Assembly (NCBI RefSeq): GCF_009363895.1
Contig: NZ_CP045434.1
Span: forward strand, 558,001-622,000
DNA: 64,000 bases
Origin: Sphingomonas ginsengisoli An et al. 2013
GTDB lineage: Bacteria; Pseudomonadota; Alphaproteobacteria; Sphingomonadales; Sphingomonadaceae
Reading direction: 5' to 3'
Translations under genes and position numbers: made by a program
Notes under the pieces: generated by a model
What the model was told of the DNA's origin: nothing
Seen by the model: only the letters and a program-made list of their open reading frames with translations
Databases searched by the model: none
In this document: one piece after another, positions 8,776 to 17,799 of the stretch
How the letters are laid out: every line of letters begins with the position of its first letter
How positions within the stretch are numbered: the stretch's first letter is position 1

Positions 8776-11433
8776 GTGATTTCCAATGATTCTCCGACCT
8801 CCAGTCGCCGGCTCGGTGCGGCGCTGCTGATCGGGACGATGCTGTCCGGCTGGGCTGCTCCGGCGCTGGCGCAGGCCGCCGCGCCGGCACCCGCCACCCC
8901 GGCTCCGACCCCTGCTCCGGCGCGGACGACCGCTGCGCCGACCACGGCAACTCCGGCGACCGCCGCCGCACCGGCGCCGGCCCAGCGCGTGATCCGCTCG
9001 ATCTCGGTCCGCGGGGCCGAGCGCCTCGAGCCCGAGACGGTCCGCTCCTACGCCAACCTGGCGCCTGGCCAGACCTACGACACCGAGACCCTCGATCAGG
9101 CGATCAAGGACCTCTACGCGACCGAGCTGTTCGCCGACGCGCAGATCGAAGGCGCCGATACCGGCAATCTGGTGATCGCGATCCGCGAAAATCCGGTGAT
9201 CAACCGCATCGTCCTCGAGGGCAACAAGCGGATCAAGGACGACAAGATTACGCCCGAGATCAAGCTCGCGCCGCGGCAGATCTTTACCCGTTCCAAGGTC
9301 CGCGCCGACGTCGAGCGGATCATCGAACTCTACAAGCGCCAGGGCCGTTTCGGCGCGCGGGTCGAGCCCAAGACCGTCAACCTCGACCAGAATCGCGTCG
9401 ACCTCGTGTTCGAGATCAACGAGGGCCCGCTGTCGAAGGTGCGGGCGATCAACATCATCGGCAACAACACCTTCCCCGACGGTCGCCTCCGCAAGGAGAT
9501 GTATACCAAGCAGGCGGGCGGGCCGCTGGGCTTCCTCAAGTCCAACGACACCTACGATCCCGACCGGCTGGCGGCCGACCAGCAGAAGCTGCGCGCCTTT
9601 TATCTGACGCAGGGTTATGCCGACTTCCGCGTCGTCTCGGCGTTGGCCGAGCTGACGCCCGACCGCCGCGACTTCGTCATCACCTACGTCGTCGAGGAAG
9701 GGCCGCGCTACAAGTTCGGCAAGATTTCTTCCGAATCGGCGATCCGCGATCTCGACACCAAGACGATCGACCGGTTGACCGGGGTCAAGCAGGGCGACTG
9801 GTTCAACGCCAAGGCGGTCGAGGATGCGGTGACGCGGCTGCAGGAGGCCGCCGGCGCGCTCGGCTATGCGTTCTCGGACATCGAGCCCGACTACGGCCGC
9901 AACCCCGACACCAAGACGATGGACATCACCTTCCGGGTGAACGAGACGCCGCGCGTCTATGTCGACCGGATCGACATCAGCGGCAACACCGTCACCCGCG
10001 ACAAGGTCATCCGCCGCGAGTTCCGGATCAACGAAGGCGACGCCTTCAACACGCTCAAGGTCAAGCGCAGCCAGGACCGCATCCAGAGCCTCGGCTTCTT
10101 CCAGGACAAGCTCGAGATCAAGCAGAACCAGGTCGCCCCCGACCGGGTCGCGCTGGGCGTCGACGTCGAGGAGAAGTCGACCGGCCAGCTGTCGCTCTCG
10201 GCCGGCTATTCGAGCCTCGAGCATTTCATCATCTCGGCCTCGGTCGAGCAGAGCAACTTCCGCGGCCTCGGCCAGGTGCTGAGCGCGGGCGTCAACTATT
10301 CGAGCTATTCGAAGTCGGTCCAGCTGGGCTTCACCGAGCCCTATCTGTTCGACAAGCCGATCCTGTTCGGGGTCGACCTGTTCCGCCGCGATCTGAACAG
10401 CTTCAACCTCGTCAACAACACCCGCAACACGACCTACAGCCAGGTCTCGACCGGTGGCGGGATCCGGCTCGGCTTCGCGGTCAACGAGTTCGTCACCATC
10501 GGCACGCGCTACACGCTGCAGAACGACAAGCTCTCGCTCGACCCGACGACCTTCTACACCGATGGCGTCTGCGATCCGTTCAAGGCTGGTCAGTATCTGT
10601 GCGACCAGCTCGGCAACCGTCTGACCAGCTCGGTCGGCTATACCGCGGTCTATGACGACACCAACGGCATCCGCGCGACGCGCGGCCAGCGGTTGATCTT
10701 CGGGCAGGATTTTGCCGGCCTCGGCGGCGACGCCAAGTACATCCGCACCCGCGCCGACGCGACCAAGTATTGGAACCCGTTCGGCGGATTCGTCTTCTCG
10801 GCCCACGCCGAGGGCGGCTACATCAAGTCGCTGGAGAGCGCGCCGAGCGCCAACGTCGACCCGGTGCGGATCACCGACCGCTTCTTCGGCCAGCAGCTGC
10901 GCGGCTTCGACATCCGCGGCATCGGTCCGCGCATCCGCCGCGTCCAGTATATCAAGAATTCCGACGGCACGCTGAGCTTGGGAACGCCCAACAACAACAC
11001 CACCGACGCGCTCGGCGGGCGGGCCTATTACAATGGCCGGCTCGAGCTCGAATTCCCGACCAGTTCGGGTCTGCGCAGCCTCGGCATCCGGCCGTCGGCC
11101 TATATCGATGCCGGCTCGGTGTTCGGCCTGCGCCGTCCCAACGTCAACGACGTCCGCCTGTTCTGCACGCCGACCTCGGACAACACCACCGGGACCGCGT
11201 TCCGCATCAACGGCAACGATCCGCGCACGACCTGCGGCACGGGCTACGCCGACACGCTGGGCTACAAGGAAGAGTATCTCGGCGACTCGATCAAGCCGCG
11301 CCTGTCGATCGGCGTCGGCTTCAACTGGACCTCGCCGTTCGGTCCGATCCGCATCGATATCGCCAAGGCCCTGCTCAAGCAGGAAGGCGACGATACCAAG
11401 CTGTTTTCGTTCAACGTAGGAACCCAATTCTGA
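8776..11433 (+). CDS. bamA: Outer membrane assembly factor BamA
   Basis: Omp85-family beta-barrel that inserts outer-membrane proteins. Residues 1-32 are a signal peptide ending GWAAPALA, followed by an unusual Ala/Pro/Thr-rich linker of about 40 residues, then five POTRA repeats (first begins IRSISVRGAERLEPETV) and the C-terminal 16-stranded barrel ending in the aromatic NVGTQF. The 885-residue length fits the family with the linker added. The GTG start is preceded by GAAGCGGGGACGC. The low-complexity linker between the signal and POTRA1 is the only odd feature. The stop overlaps the ompH ATG. Confidence 0.97.
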   Translation: MISNDSPTSSRRLGAALLIGTMLSGWAAPALAQAAAPAPATPAPTPAPARTTAAPTTATPATAAAPAPAQRVIRSISVRGAERLEPETVRSYANLAPGQTYDTETLDQAIKDLYATELFADAQIEGADTGNLVIAIRENPVINRIVLEGNKRIKDDKITPEIKLAPRQIFTRSKVRADVERIIELYKRQGRFGARVEPKTVNLDQNRVDLVFEINEGPLSKVRAINIIGNNTFPDGRLRKEMYTKQAGGPLGFLKSNDTYDPDRLAADQQKLRAFYLTQGYADFRVVSALAELTPDRRDFVITYVVEEGPRYKFGKISSESAIRDLDTKTIDRLTGVKQGDWFNAKAVEDAVTRLQEAAGALGYAFSDIEPDYGRNPDTKTMDITFRVNETPRVYVDRIDISGNTVTRDKVIRREFRINEGDAFNTLKVKRSQDRIQSLGFFQDKLEIKQNQVAPDRVALGVDVEEKSTGQLSLSAGYSSLEHFIISASVEQSNFRGLGQVLSAGVNYSSYSKSVQLGFTEPYLFDKPILFGVDLFRRDLNSFNLVNNTRNTTYSQVSTGGGIRLGFAVNEFVTIGTRYTLQNDKLSLDPTTFYTDGVCDPFKAGQYLCDQLGNRLTSSVGYTAVYDDTNGIRATRGQRLIFGQDFAGLGGDAKYIRTRADATKYWNPFGGFVFSAHAEGGYIKSLESAPSANVDPVRITDRFFGQQLRGFDIRGIGPRIRRVQYIKNSDGTLSLGTPNNNTTDALGGRAYYNGRLELEFPTSSGLRSLGIRPSAYIDAGSVFGLRRPNVNDVRLFCTPTSDNTTGTAFRINGNDPRTTCGTGYADTLGYKEEYLGDSIKPRLSIGVGFNWTSPFGPIRIDIAKALLKQEGDDTKLFSFNVGTQF

Positions 11434-12017
11434 TGAAGACCAAGCTTTTCGTTGCGGCGCTCGCCGCCACCGCGCTCGTTCCCGCCGCCGCGCAGGCGCA
11501 GCGCGTCCCCGCCGCCGCCGTCGCGGTGGTCGACACCGACCAGATCAGCCAGACCTGCACCGCGTGCCGCGCGGCTTCGGCCACGCTGCAGAGCCAGGAG
11601 GCGACGCTGCGCACCCGCGCGCAGACCCTCCAGCAGCAGATTCAGAGCACCGGTTCGACCCTGCAGACCCAGGTCCAGGCGCTCAACGGCAAGGAGCCGG
11701 ACGCCGCGCTCAAGGCCAAGATCAACGCCTTCGAGGCGCAGCAGCGCGCCGCCCAGAACGAGCTCGGCTCGGGCCAGCAGCGGCTGCAGTCGACCCAGGC
11801 GAACGTCAACCAGCAGATCAGCGCCAAGCTGCAGACGATCGTCGCCAGCGTGTCGGCCGCGCGCGGCGCCAACGTCACCATCGCGAAGGGCGACGTGATG
11901 TACGCGGCTTCGACCATCGACATCACCGCCGAGGTGCTGGCGCAGCTCAACCAGCAGCTGCCGGCCGTCAGCGTCACCCCGCTGCCGCAGACCCAGCAGC
12001 CGCAGCAGAGCCGCTAA
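11433..12017 (+). CDS. ompH: OmpH/Skp-family periplasmic chaperone
   Basis: Periplasmic holdase for unfolded outer-membrane proteins, working with BamA. Signal peptide [22 protein letters not shown], then [11 protein letters not shown] near the mature N-terminus as in OmpH proteins, a long Gln/Ala-rich coiled-coil (residues 45-140, [19 protein letters not shown]) forming the tentacles, and a Pro/Gln-rich tail ending QQPQQSR. It is 194 residues long. Two cysteines (CTAC, near residue 46) are unusual for Skp. It overlaps the bamA stop and is followed by fabZ 4 nt later. Confidence 0.92.
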   Translation: MKTKLFVAALAATALVPAAAQAQRVPAAAVAVVDTDQISQTCTACRAASATLQSQEATLRTRAQTLQQQIQSTGSTLQTQVQALNGKEPDAALKAKINAFEAQQRAAQNELGSGQQRLQSTQANVNQQISAKLQTIVASVSAARGANVTIAKGDVMYAASTIDITAEVLAQLNQQLPAVSVTPLPQTQQPQQSR

Positions 12018-12021
12018 GAAT

Positions 12022-12495
12022 ATGACGGACGGCGACAGCGCGGAGGTGGGCACGCTCGATATCCGGGCGGTCATGGCCGCGCTGCCGCACCGTTATCCAA
12101 TGCTGCTGGTCGACCGGGTGTCCCGGCTGACCAAGGACCAGAGCATCACCGCGATCAAGGCGGTGACGATCAACGAGTCCTTCTTCGCCGGGCATTTCCC
12201 CGGCCGCCCGATCATGCCGGGCGTGCTGATCGTCGAGGCGCTGGCGCAGGCCGCCGGCGTCCTCGCGGTCGAGAGCCTCGGCCTCGCGGGGTCGGGCAAG
12301 CTCGTCTATTTCATGGCGATCGACGGCGCCAAGTTCCGCACCCCGGTCGAGCCGGGCTGCCTGCTCGAACTCCATGTCGAGTTCGTCCAGAAGCGCAGCA
12401 GCGTGTGCAAGTTCGCCGGCAAGGCGATGGTCGACGGCAAGCTCGCCGCCGAGGCCAACTTCACCGCGATGATCGCGGACCCGCCCGCCGCCTGA
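12022..12495 (+). CDS. fabZ: 3-hydroxyacyl-ACP dehydratase FabZ
   Basis: Dehydrates 3-hydroxyacyl-ACP in fatty acid elongation. Hot-dog fold motifs: [35 protein letters not shown] (catalytic His and Glu) and the C-terminal [11 protein letters not shown]. It is 157 residues. In many Proteobacteria lpxD precedes and lpxA follows fabZ; here ompH is 4 nt upstream and the next gene converges, so the lipid A genes are absent from the locus, consistent with a glycosphingolipid outer membrane. Confidence 0.97.
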   Translation: MTDGDSAEVGTLDIRAVMAALPHRYPMLLVDRVSRLTKDQSITAIKAVTINESFFAGHFPGRPIMPGVLIVEALAQAAGVLAVESLGLAGSGKLVYFMAIDGAKFRTPVEPGCLLELHVEFVQKRSSVCKFAGKAMVDGKLAAEANFTAMIADPPAA

Positions 12496-12496
12496 G

Positions 12497-13195
12497 TTAG
12501 GCTGCGTGGCCGGTCGCGGCCGCGGCGCTGACCCGGAAGACCTGCTCGAAGTGCGGGCCCGTGCGGACCGCCGTTGGCGTGCCGTCGGCGACGAGCGCGC
12601 CTTGCGTCATCATCAGCACCCGGTCGCAGCGGTCGAGCAGATGGAGGTCGTGCAGCGTCAGCAGCACGGCGGCGCCCTCGTCGGCCGCCGTCCGCAGCGC
12701 CGCGATCACGGTCGTCACCCAATAAGGATCGAGGTTCGACAGCGGCTCGTCGAGGAGGAGCAGGTCCGGCTTGCTCGCCAGCAGCCGGGCGAGGAGGACG
12801 CGGGCGCGCTCGCCGGTCGAGAGGCGGTCGACCGCGCGGTCGAGCAGGGGCGCGAGCTCGAAGCGGTCGAGCAGGGCGGGCGGCGGATCGCCGTCCGCCG
12901 TACCAAGTCGCAGCAGGTCGCGGACCGGGATCGCCCAGGCGAGGTCGCGCGAGGCGGGAAGATAGCCGAGCCGGGCAGCGCGCCGCGCGGGCGGCATCCG
13001 GTCGAGATTTTCGCCGGCGAGGGTGACGCGGCCGGCGGGCCGCTCGATCCGGGCGAGGGCCTTGAGGAGGCTGGTCTTCCCGCTGCCGTTGGGGCCGATC
13101 ACTGCGGTCAGCGTGCCTGCCTCAAGCGAGAGGTCGGTCGGCTGGAGACGGTCGTCGAGCGCGACGGCGGCGGCCTGGAGCAGGGGTCCGCTCAT
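12497..13195 (-). CDS. btuD: ABC transporter ATPase, probable vitamin B12 importer
   Basis: ATP-hydrolysing subunit of a FecCD/BtuCD-type importer, 232 residues. Walker A GPNGSGKTS, signature LSTGERAR (Thr where most have Gly), Walker B LLLLDEPLSNLD and the switch His in LTLHDLHLL are in order. The ATG overlaps the permease stop by 4 nt. Last gene of the riboswitch-led operon btuB-btuF-btuC-btuD, hence cobalamin as the likely substrate; other corrinoids or iron chelates remain possible from the protein alone. The longer open frame upstream is antisense to nothing conserved and was dropped. Confidence 0.9.
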   Translation of the reverse strand: MSGPLLQAAAVALDDRLQPTDLSLEAGTLTAVIGPNGSGKTSLLKALARIERPAGRVTLAGENLDRMPPARRAARLGYLPASRDLAWAIPVRDLLRLGTADGDPPPALLDRFELAPLLDRAVDRLSTGERARVLLARLLASKPDLLLLDEPLSNLDPYWVTTVIAALRTAADEGAAVLLTLHDLHLLDRCDRVLMMTQGALVADGTPTAVRTGPHFEQVFRVSAAAATGHAA

Positions 13196-14160
13196 CGGCT
13201 CAGACCTCCAGCGCGGCGGAGGAGCACCCACAGGAACAAGGGCGTGCCGATCGCGGCGGTGACGACGCCGAGCGGGATGGTGCGTCCGAGCGGCGCGAGC
13301 CGGGTGAGGAGGTCGGCACCGGTCAGCAGCGCGGCGCCCAGCGCGGCGGCGGGGAGCAGCGCACGGCCGGGATGGCCGCGGCACAGCCAGCGCGCGGCGA
13401 TCGGCGCGACAAGCCCAACGAACCCGACCGCGCCGCAGACCGACACGCACGCCCCGACCGCGATCGCGCTGGCGACCACCACCCCGCGCCGGAGCGTGAG
13501 CGGATCGTGGCCCATGGCGGCGAGCACGTCCTCGCCGAGCGCGAGCCGGTCGAGCACTGCCGCCCTGCTGACGAGCCAGGTCCCGGCCAGCGCGGCGGGA
13601 ATCAGGGCGGCGGTGGCCTGGGACAGGCTGCGGTCCTCGAGGCTGCCCATCAGCCAGGCGAAGCTGTCGTAGAAAGCGAATGGCGAGGGGGCGAGCGCGA
13701 GCGCGAGGCTGGTCAGCGCGCCCGCGACGAGGCTGATCGCGAGGCCGGCGAGGAGCAGACTGAGCGGCTCGGCGCGGCGGCCGGCGATGGCGAGGAGCAG
13801 CCCGAGCGCTAGCAAGGCGCCGGCCGCGCCGCACAGCGCGAGGCCGAGCGGACCGGTGAACCCGAGGAAATAGCTGCCGAGCACCGCGCCGAGCGCGGCG
13901 CCGCTGCTGCTGCCGGTGATGTCGGGCGAGGCGAGGGGGTTGGCGAAGATCGCTTGCAGCGCGGCGCCGCTGAGACCGAGGGTCGCGCCATAGCCGAGCG
14001 CGAGGAGGAGCCGGGGGAGACGCAATTCGACCACCACGGTGCGGGCGAGGGCGGGGTCGGCGTCGAGCAGGGCGCCGAGCGGCGCCCACGGCAGCAGTAG
14101 CGCCAGGGCCGCGAGGCCGAGCAAGGCCAGCCCGATCGCGGCGAGGCCAAGGCGGCTCAA
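13192..14160 (-). CDS. btuC: FecCD/BtuC-family permease, probable vitamin B12 importer
   Basis: Membrane subunit of the importer: 322 residues, nearly all in hydrophobic segments, about ten predicted. Family motifs include LRLPRLLLALGYGATLGLSGAA near residue 50 (split here to keep it short: LRLPRLL, then GAALQAIFANPLASPD), GSSSGAALGAV, and GFVGLVAPIAARWL before the C-terminus. It overlaps btuF upstream and btuD downstream by 4 nt each. Substrate assignment to cobalamin rests on the riboswitch and btuB at the head of the operon. Confidence 0.9.
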   Translation of the reverse strand: MSRLGLAAIGLALLGLAALALLLPWAPLGALLDADPALARTVVVELRLPRLLLALGYGATLGLSGAALQAIFANPLASPDITGSSSGAALGAVLGSYFLGFTGPLGLALCGAAGALLALGLLLAIAGRRAEPLSLLLAGLAISLVAGALTSLALALAPSPFAFYDSFAWLMGSLEDRSLSQATAALIPAALAGTWLVSRAAVLDRLALGEDVLAAMGHDPLTLRRGVVVASAIAVGACVSVCGAVGFVGLVAPIAARWLCRGHPGRALLPAAALGAALLTGADLLTRLAPLGRTIPLGVVTAAIGTPLFLWVLLRRAGGLSR

Positions 14161-14903
14161 TGCGGGGCCCGCCGCAAGCGTGCCACCTCGGCGAGCATCG
14201 GCACGCCGCCGCAGGTCCAGGCGCGGCCGTCGGTTCGGGTCGTCCGCGCGGCCAGCCGCCGGACGAGCGGATGGTCGAACCAGGCCTGCTGCCGGCTCGC
14301 CTCACCGCTCCGATAATCGCTGCGGATCAGCCACTTGGGCGGCGAGGTGACGAGCGCTTCGAGGCTGAGGCGGGCGTTCGGCAAGGCGCGCTGGCGGTAA
14401 CCGGCCAGCGCCAGCCACTCGGCGCCGAGTGATCCCGGGGCGAGCGAAGTGCCGCTGCCGCCGATGAAGGCGCCGTCGGCCGGCGGCGGGGCGCTTGCCC
14501 GTAAACGGTCGATGGTCCCAACGAGCTGACGCGCCTTGCCCTGCTGGCCGAGCAGCGCGCCGACTTGCGCGACCTGGCCCCGGACATCGGCGACACTCTG
14601 GGGGAAGGGGAGGACGACCACCCGCATTCCCAGCCGCGCGGCGATCTCGGCGGTCGCGCGGCCGGCGCCGCCCATCGTCAGGACGAGGTTGGGCCGCGCG
14701 GCCAGCGCGCTGTCGAGCGTGCCGCGATTGCGCGGGTAACGCCGCGCTTCGGCCCAGCGGGCGCTGTCGCCCGGCTCGCCCGCAAGGTAGCTCAACGAGG
14801 CGATCTGCCGGGGCTCGGCGAGTGCCAGCACCAGCTCGTCGGTGCACAGGTTGAGCGAGGCGACGCGGACCGCGCTAGCGAAGGCTAAGGCGAAGGCCGC
14901 CAT
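14157..14903 (-). CDS. btuF: Periplasmic substrate-binding protein, BtuF-like
   Basis: Class III (helical backbone) binding protein of 248 residues that delivers substrate to BtuCD. A hydrophobic N-terminus (MAAFALAFASAVRVASLNLC) acts as signal peptide; the Cys in VASLNLCTDELVL is in the conserved N-terminal motif of this family rather than an obvious lipobox. RPNLVLTMGGAG and GTIDRLRASA follow, with WLALAGYRQRAL in the second lobe. Its ATG lies 29 nt inside the btuB 3' end, so translation is likely coupled. Confidence 0.85.
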   Translation of the reverse strand: MAAFALAFASAVRVASLNLCTDELVLALAEPRQIASLSYLAGEPGDSARWAEARRYPRNRGTLDSALAARPNLVLTMGGAGRATAEIAARLGMRVVVLPFPQSVADVRGQVAQVGALLGQQGKARQLVGTIDRLRASAPPPADGAFIGGSGTSLAPGSLGAEWLALAGYRQRALPNARLSLEALVTSPPKWLIRSDYRSGEASRQQAWFDHPLVRRLAARTTRTDGRAWTCGGVPMLAEVARLRRAPH

Positions 14904-16719
14904 CGACGCTTCTTCCCTCCGTGCGGTAGCCGATCACGTCCTGGTAGGTGCGATCGAACGCGTTGGCGACCCGCCCGAACAGTTCGAGCTTATCGGTCAG
15001 GCGATAGCCGACCCGCGCCCCGGCGAGCCAGTAGCCCTTGAGCGTCAGCGTCGGGGCCGGGAATTGGTCGAAATCGGTGTCCTTGCGCGCGCCGACCAGC
15101 GCGACGCTGGCGCCATAGGTCCAGCGCCGCGACTGGCCATCGAGGACGACGCTGCCGCTGTGCTTGGGGCGGCGGAGCTCCTGCACCGGGCGGTCGAGCG
15201 CGTCGCGCCGCTCGCTCGCCTTGAGGTAGGCGTAGGTGGCGCTGAGCCGGATCGCCTTGGATAATTGCCAATCGCCTTCGAGCTCGACCCCCGCGCGCTT
15301 GCTGACGCCGCTGGCGTTGGCGGTGGTCGACTGGAAGGTCGGCAGGAAGACGTCGATGATCTCGTCGTGGAGGCGCTGGCGGTAGACGGTGGCGCGGAGG
15401 GACAGCGGTCCGGCGGTGTAGCGCACGCCGCTTTCCCAGCCCTTCGACCGCTCGGGCCGGAGGTCGGGATTGCCGACGAAGCTGTCGGGGAAGAAGCCGT
15501 AGAGGTCGAAGAAGCTCGGCTGGGCGATCCCCTCGCCATAGGAAGCGGTGACCGCCCAGCCGTGTCCGAGCGACAGCAGCGCCGAGCCGCGCAGGGTGGT
15601 CGCGTCCTTGAAGCGGTTGAAGATGTCGCGGCGGACGGCGAGGTCGGTGGTGAGCGGCCCGGCCTCGGCGCGCCACTCGCCGGTAAGCGCCTGGTGCGCG
15701 CGGGTGCGGCGCTGGTCGGTCGCGCCGGAATAAACGGCGTCGCTGGCGGTGAAGCGCTCGCGGTCGGCATCGGCGGCGAGGATGAAGCGGTGGTGGATCG
15801 CACCGGTGGTCAGCTCGCGCCCCAGCTGGAGCCCGGCGGCGCGGCGTTCGCCCGAGGTCTGGTTGACGAAGTCGCCGGCCAGCAGGTTGCGGTTGCGCGA
15901 GCCGAGCAGCGAGACGGTCGCGGCGACCGTCCAGCCGCCGCCGCTCCAGCCGGCGTCGAGCCCGAGCGCGCCGAGGCGATTGCGGGTGACGTCGGCGGTG
16001 TCGGCACGGACGAAGTCCTGGTAGCCGTCATAGTCGGAGCGGCCGCGCACCGCGAAGCCGGTCAGCCCCAACGTCAGCCCATCCGCCGGGCGCCACTGGA
16101 TGCGGGTCCGGAGCGCGAGGTTGGCATAGCCGTCCCTGTCGCCGCCGGGCGCACCGAAGCTGTCGATCCCGGTCGCGCGCTGGTAGCCGCCGGCGACGCT
16201 GGCCGAGAGGTTGCCTTGAGCGACGCTGGCGCGACCGCCGGCACGGGCGAAGCCGAACGAGCCGCCCTCGGCGCTGACCTGGGGCGTGGCGCTGGGGTCG
16301 GAGCTGAGGGCGATCACGCCGCCGATCGCCTCGGAGCCCCACAGCGCGGACTGCGGGCCGCGGACCAGCTCGATCCGGTCGGCGAGGTCGGCGCCGAGCA
16401 ATTCGAAGCGCGGGATGTTGCCCGCCGCGGGATCATTGGCGCGGATGCCATCAATGAACAGTAGGGTGTGGTTCGCCTCGGCCCCGCGGATGCGGACCTC
16501 GGTGATCGAGCCCGCCGGGCCCGAGGTCGCCACCGCCACCGAGGGGAGCAGGCGCAACACGCTGGCGACCAGCGGCTCGCCGAGCCGGTCGAGCCGCTTG
16601 CTATCGACAATCGACACCGATGCGGCGGTCTTGTCGCGAGGCTCAGGCGCGCGCTCGGCGGTGACCACGACGGCGGGTGGCTGCAGCGCAGCGGGGACGT
16701 CGGCTTGGATCAGGGGCAA
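14875..16719 (-). CDS. btuB: TonB-dependent receptor, BtuB-like (vitamin B12)
   Basis: Outer-membrane gated channel. Plug domain at the N-terminus: VVVT TonB-box-like segment, VLRLLPSVAVATSG, ITEVRIRGAEANHTLLFIDG, IELVRGPQSALWGSEAIGG; then a 22-strand barrel finishing DGGLRLSLR. About 614 residues from a TTG start with AGAGGA upstream. Oddly, no signal peptide is visible: the frame upstream of the TTG closes at once with TGA, and an ATG 7 nt upstream is out of frame. A small indel or a missed start is possible. A cobalamin riboswitch precedes it, which makes B12 the likely ligand. Confidence 0.9.
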   Translation of the reverse strand: MPLIQADVPAALQPPAVVVTAERAPEPRDKTAASVSIVDSKRLDRLGEPLVASVLRLLPSVAVATSGPAGSITEVRIRGAEANHTLLFIDGIRANDPAAGNIPRFELLGADLADRIELVRGPQSALWGSEAIGGVIALSSDPSATPQVSAEGGSFGFARAGGRASVAQGNLSASVAGGYQRATGIDSFGAPGGDRDGYANLALRTRIQWRPADGLTLGLTGFAVRGRSDYDGYQDFVRADTADVTRNRLGALGLDAGWSGGGWTVAATVSLLGSRNRNLLAGDFVNQTSGERRAAGLQLGRELTTGAIHHRFILAADADRERFTASDAVYSGATDQRRTRAHQALTGEWRAEAGPLTTDLAVRRDIFNRFKDATTLRGSALLSLGHGWAVTASYGEGIAQPSFFDLYGFFPDSFVGNPDLRPERSKGWESGVRYTAGPLSLRATVYRQRLHDEIIDVFLPTFQSTTANASGVSKRAGVELEGDWQLSKAIRLSATYAYLKASERRDALDRPVQELRRPKHSGSVVLDGQSRRWTYGASVALVGARKDTDFDQFPAPTLTLKGYWLAGARVGYRLTDKLELFGRVANAFDRTYQDVIGYRTEGRSVDGGLRLSLR

Positions 16720-16799
16720 AATTCATTCCTCTCGTCACGACACGAATGTCGTCACGGAGGGCGAAGCCCACGTCCCCAGCCTGACCCCGGACAAGGAAA

Positions 16800-16930
16800 C
16801 GGACGACGGCGCCAGAGCAAGTATCGGACTTGTCCGCGTCATCCGTGATCGGCGACGCAGCATACCGTTCCGGGCAGAGCGCCGGTGTCGCACCGGCTTC
16901 CTTGACCCCTGGGCCTGGCGGCGCCTCTCG
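16800..16930 (-). promoter_or_regulatory. Cobalamin (AdoCbl) riboswitch
   Basis: On the minus strand the region reads GGTCAAGGAAGCCGGTG, CGACACCGGCGCTCTGCCCGG, AACGGTATG, matching the conserved core of cobalamin riboswitches (GGGAAxxxGGTG...GCTGCCCCCGCAAC). About 40 nt further the B12 box AAGTCCGATACTTGCTCTGG occurs at 16811-16831. The aptamer ends 80-90 nt before the btuB start, where the expression platform should sit. Known members repress B12 uptake or synthesis when adenosylcobalamin is abundant. A TTGACA at 16947-16952 could be a -35, but no matching -10 was seen. Confidence 0.9.
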
Positions 16931-17027
16931 GGCCGGCCCGCGACCTTGTCAAGCGGCGGCCCCCCCGCTAAGGGCGCCGGGCACCATCCAGGCTGGTCGG
17001 AACCAGCCACTCCAAAGGAATGAGATC

Positions 17028-17258
17028 ATGAAGAGCGGGACCCACCCGGACTATCACTTCATCACCGTCGAGATGACCGACGGGACCAAGTATCAGACCC
17101 GGTCGACCTGGGGCAAAGAGGGCGACACCCTCCACCTCGACATCGATCCGACCGTCCACCCGGCCTGGACCGGCGGCAACAGCCGCATGCTCGACCAGGG
17201 CGGCCAGGTCGCGCGCTTCAACAAGCGCTTTGGCGGCCTCTCCCTCGGCAAGAAGTAA
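17028..17258 (+). CDS. rpmE: 50S ribosomal protein L31, C-minus type
   Basis: Large-subunit protein of 76 residues. [15 protein letters not shown] and [18 protein letters not shown] are characteristic of alphaproteobacterial L31, and [12 protein letters not shown] completes the conserved region. It lacks the CxxC zinc ligands, so it is the zinc-independent form common in Alphaproteobacteria. The ATG follows AAAGGAATGAGATC. It stands divergent from the B12 operon, with its promoter somewhere opposite the riboswitch. Confidence 0.96.
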   Translation: MKSGTHPDYHFITVEMTDGTKYQTRSTWGKEGDTLHLDIDPTVHPAWTGGNSRMLDQGGQVARFNKRFGGLSLGKK

Positions 17259-17270
17259 GCCGGCTTGCCG

Positions 17271-17795
17271 GTGACGCAGCGCTCGGCTCCCACGCTGGAG
17301 ACCGAGCGCTTGCGCTTGCGCGCGTTCGGCGCCGACGACCTGCCGCAACTGGCGGCGCTGTGGGCCGATCCTTTGGTCACCCAGTTCGTCGGCGGCCGCC
17401 CGCTCAGCGAAGAGGAAAGCTGGCGCAAGGCGCTGGCCGGCACCGCGCAGTGGGGCCTGTTCGGCTTCGGCTACTGGATCGTCACCGACCGTGACGACCG
17501 GCTGGTCGGGCACATGGGCTTCGCCGATTTCCGCCGCGGCATCGATCCCGCGATGGATGGCGCGCCCGAGCTTGGCTACGTCTTCGCCTCGGCGACCCAC
17601 GGCAAGGGGATGGCGGGCGAGGCCTGCCGCGCGGCGCTCGACTGGCTCGACCGTGAGCTGGGGCAGGAGAGCTGGGCGATCATCAGCCCGGGCAATGCGC
17701 CGTCACTGAAGCTCGCCGACCGGCTCGGCTTCGCACGGGTGGGACAGGTCGACTATCATGGTGAGACGGTGTTGTTGAAGCGGCCCGCCGCTTAG
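17271..17795 (+). CDS. GNAT family N-acetyltransferase (RimJ/RimL-like)
   Basis: Probable acetyl-CoA-dependent N-acetyltransferase of 174 residues. It has the pattern typical of RimJ/RimL proteins: LETERLRLRAFGADDLPQL at the N-terminus, GYWIVTDRDDRLVGHMGF, PELGYVFASATHGKGMAGEA (acetyl-CoA loop) and ISPGNAPSLKLADRLGF at the end. The GTG start is preferred; a TTG two codons earlier is equally in frame. The gene follows rpmE by 12 nt, suggesting co-transcription, but the target (protein N-terminus, small amine or antibiotic) cannot be read from the sequence. Confidence 0.88.
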   Translation: MTQRSAPTLETERLRLRAFGADDLPQLAALWADPLVTQFVGGRPLSEEESWRKALAGTAQWGLFGFGYWIVTDRDDRLVGHMGFADFRRGIDPAMDGAPELGYVFASATHGKGMAGEACRAALDWLDRELGQESWAIISPGNAPSLKLADRLGFARVGQVDYHGETVLLKRPAA

Positions 17796-17799
17796 GCGC

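Noticed and set aside
8620..11427. A 935-codon open frame antisense to bamA
   Set aside because: It is a high-GC shadow of bamA; the sense frame has signal, POTRA and barrel features while this one is Arg/Val-rich with no family pattern.
16717..16726. ATG at 16726 as the btuB start
   Set aside because: It is out of frame with the plug domain and encodes no signal-like sequence.
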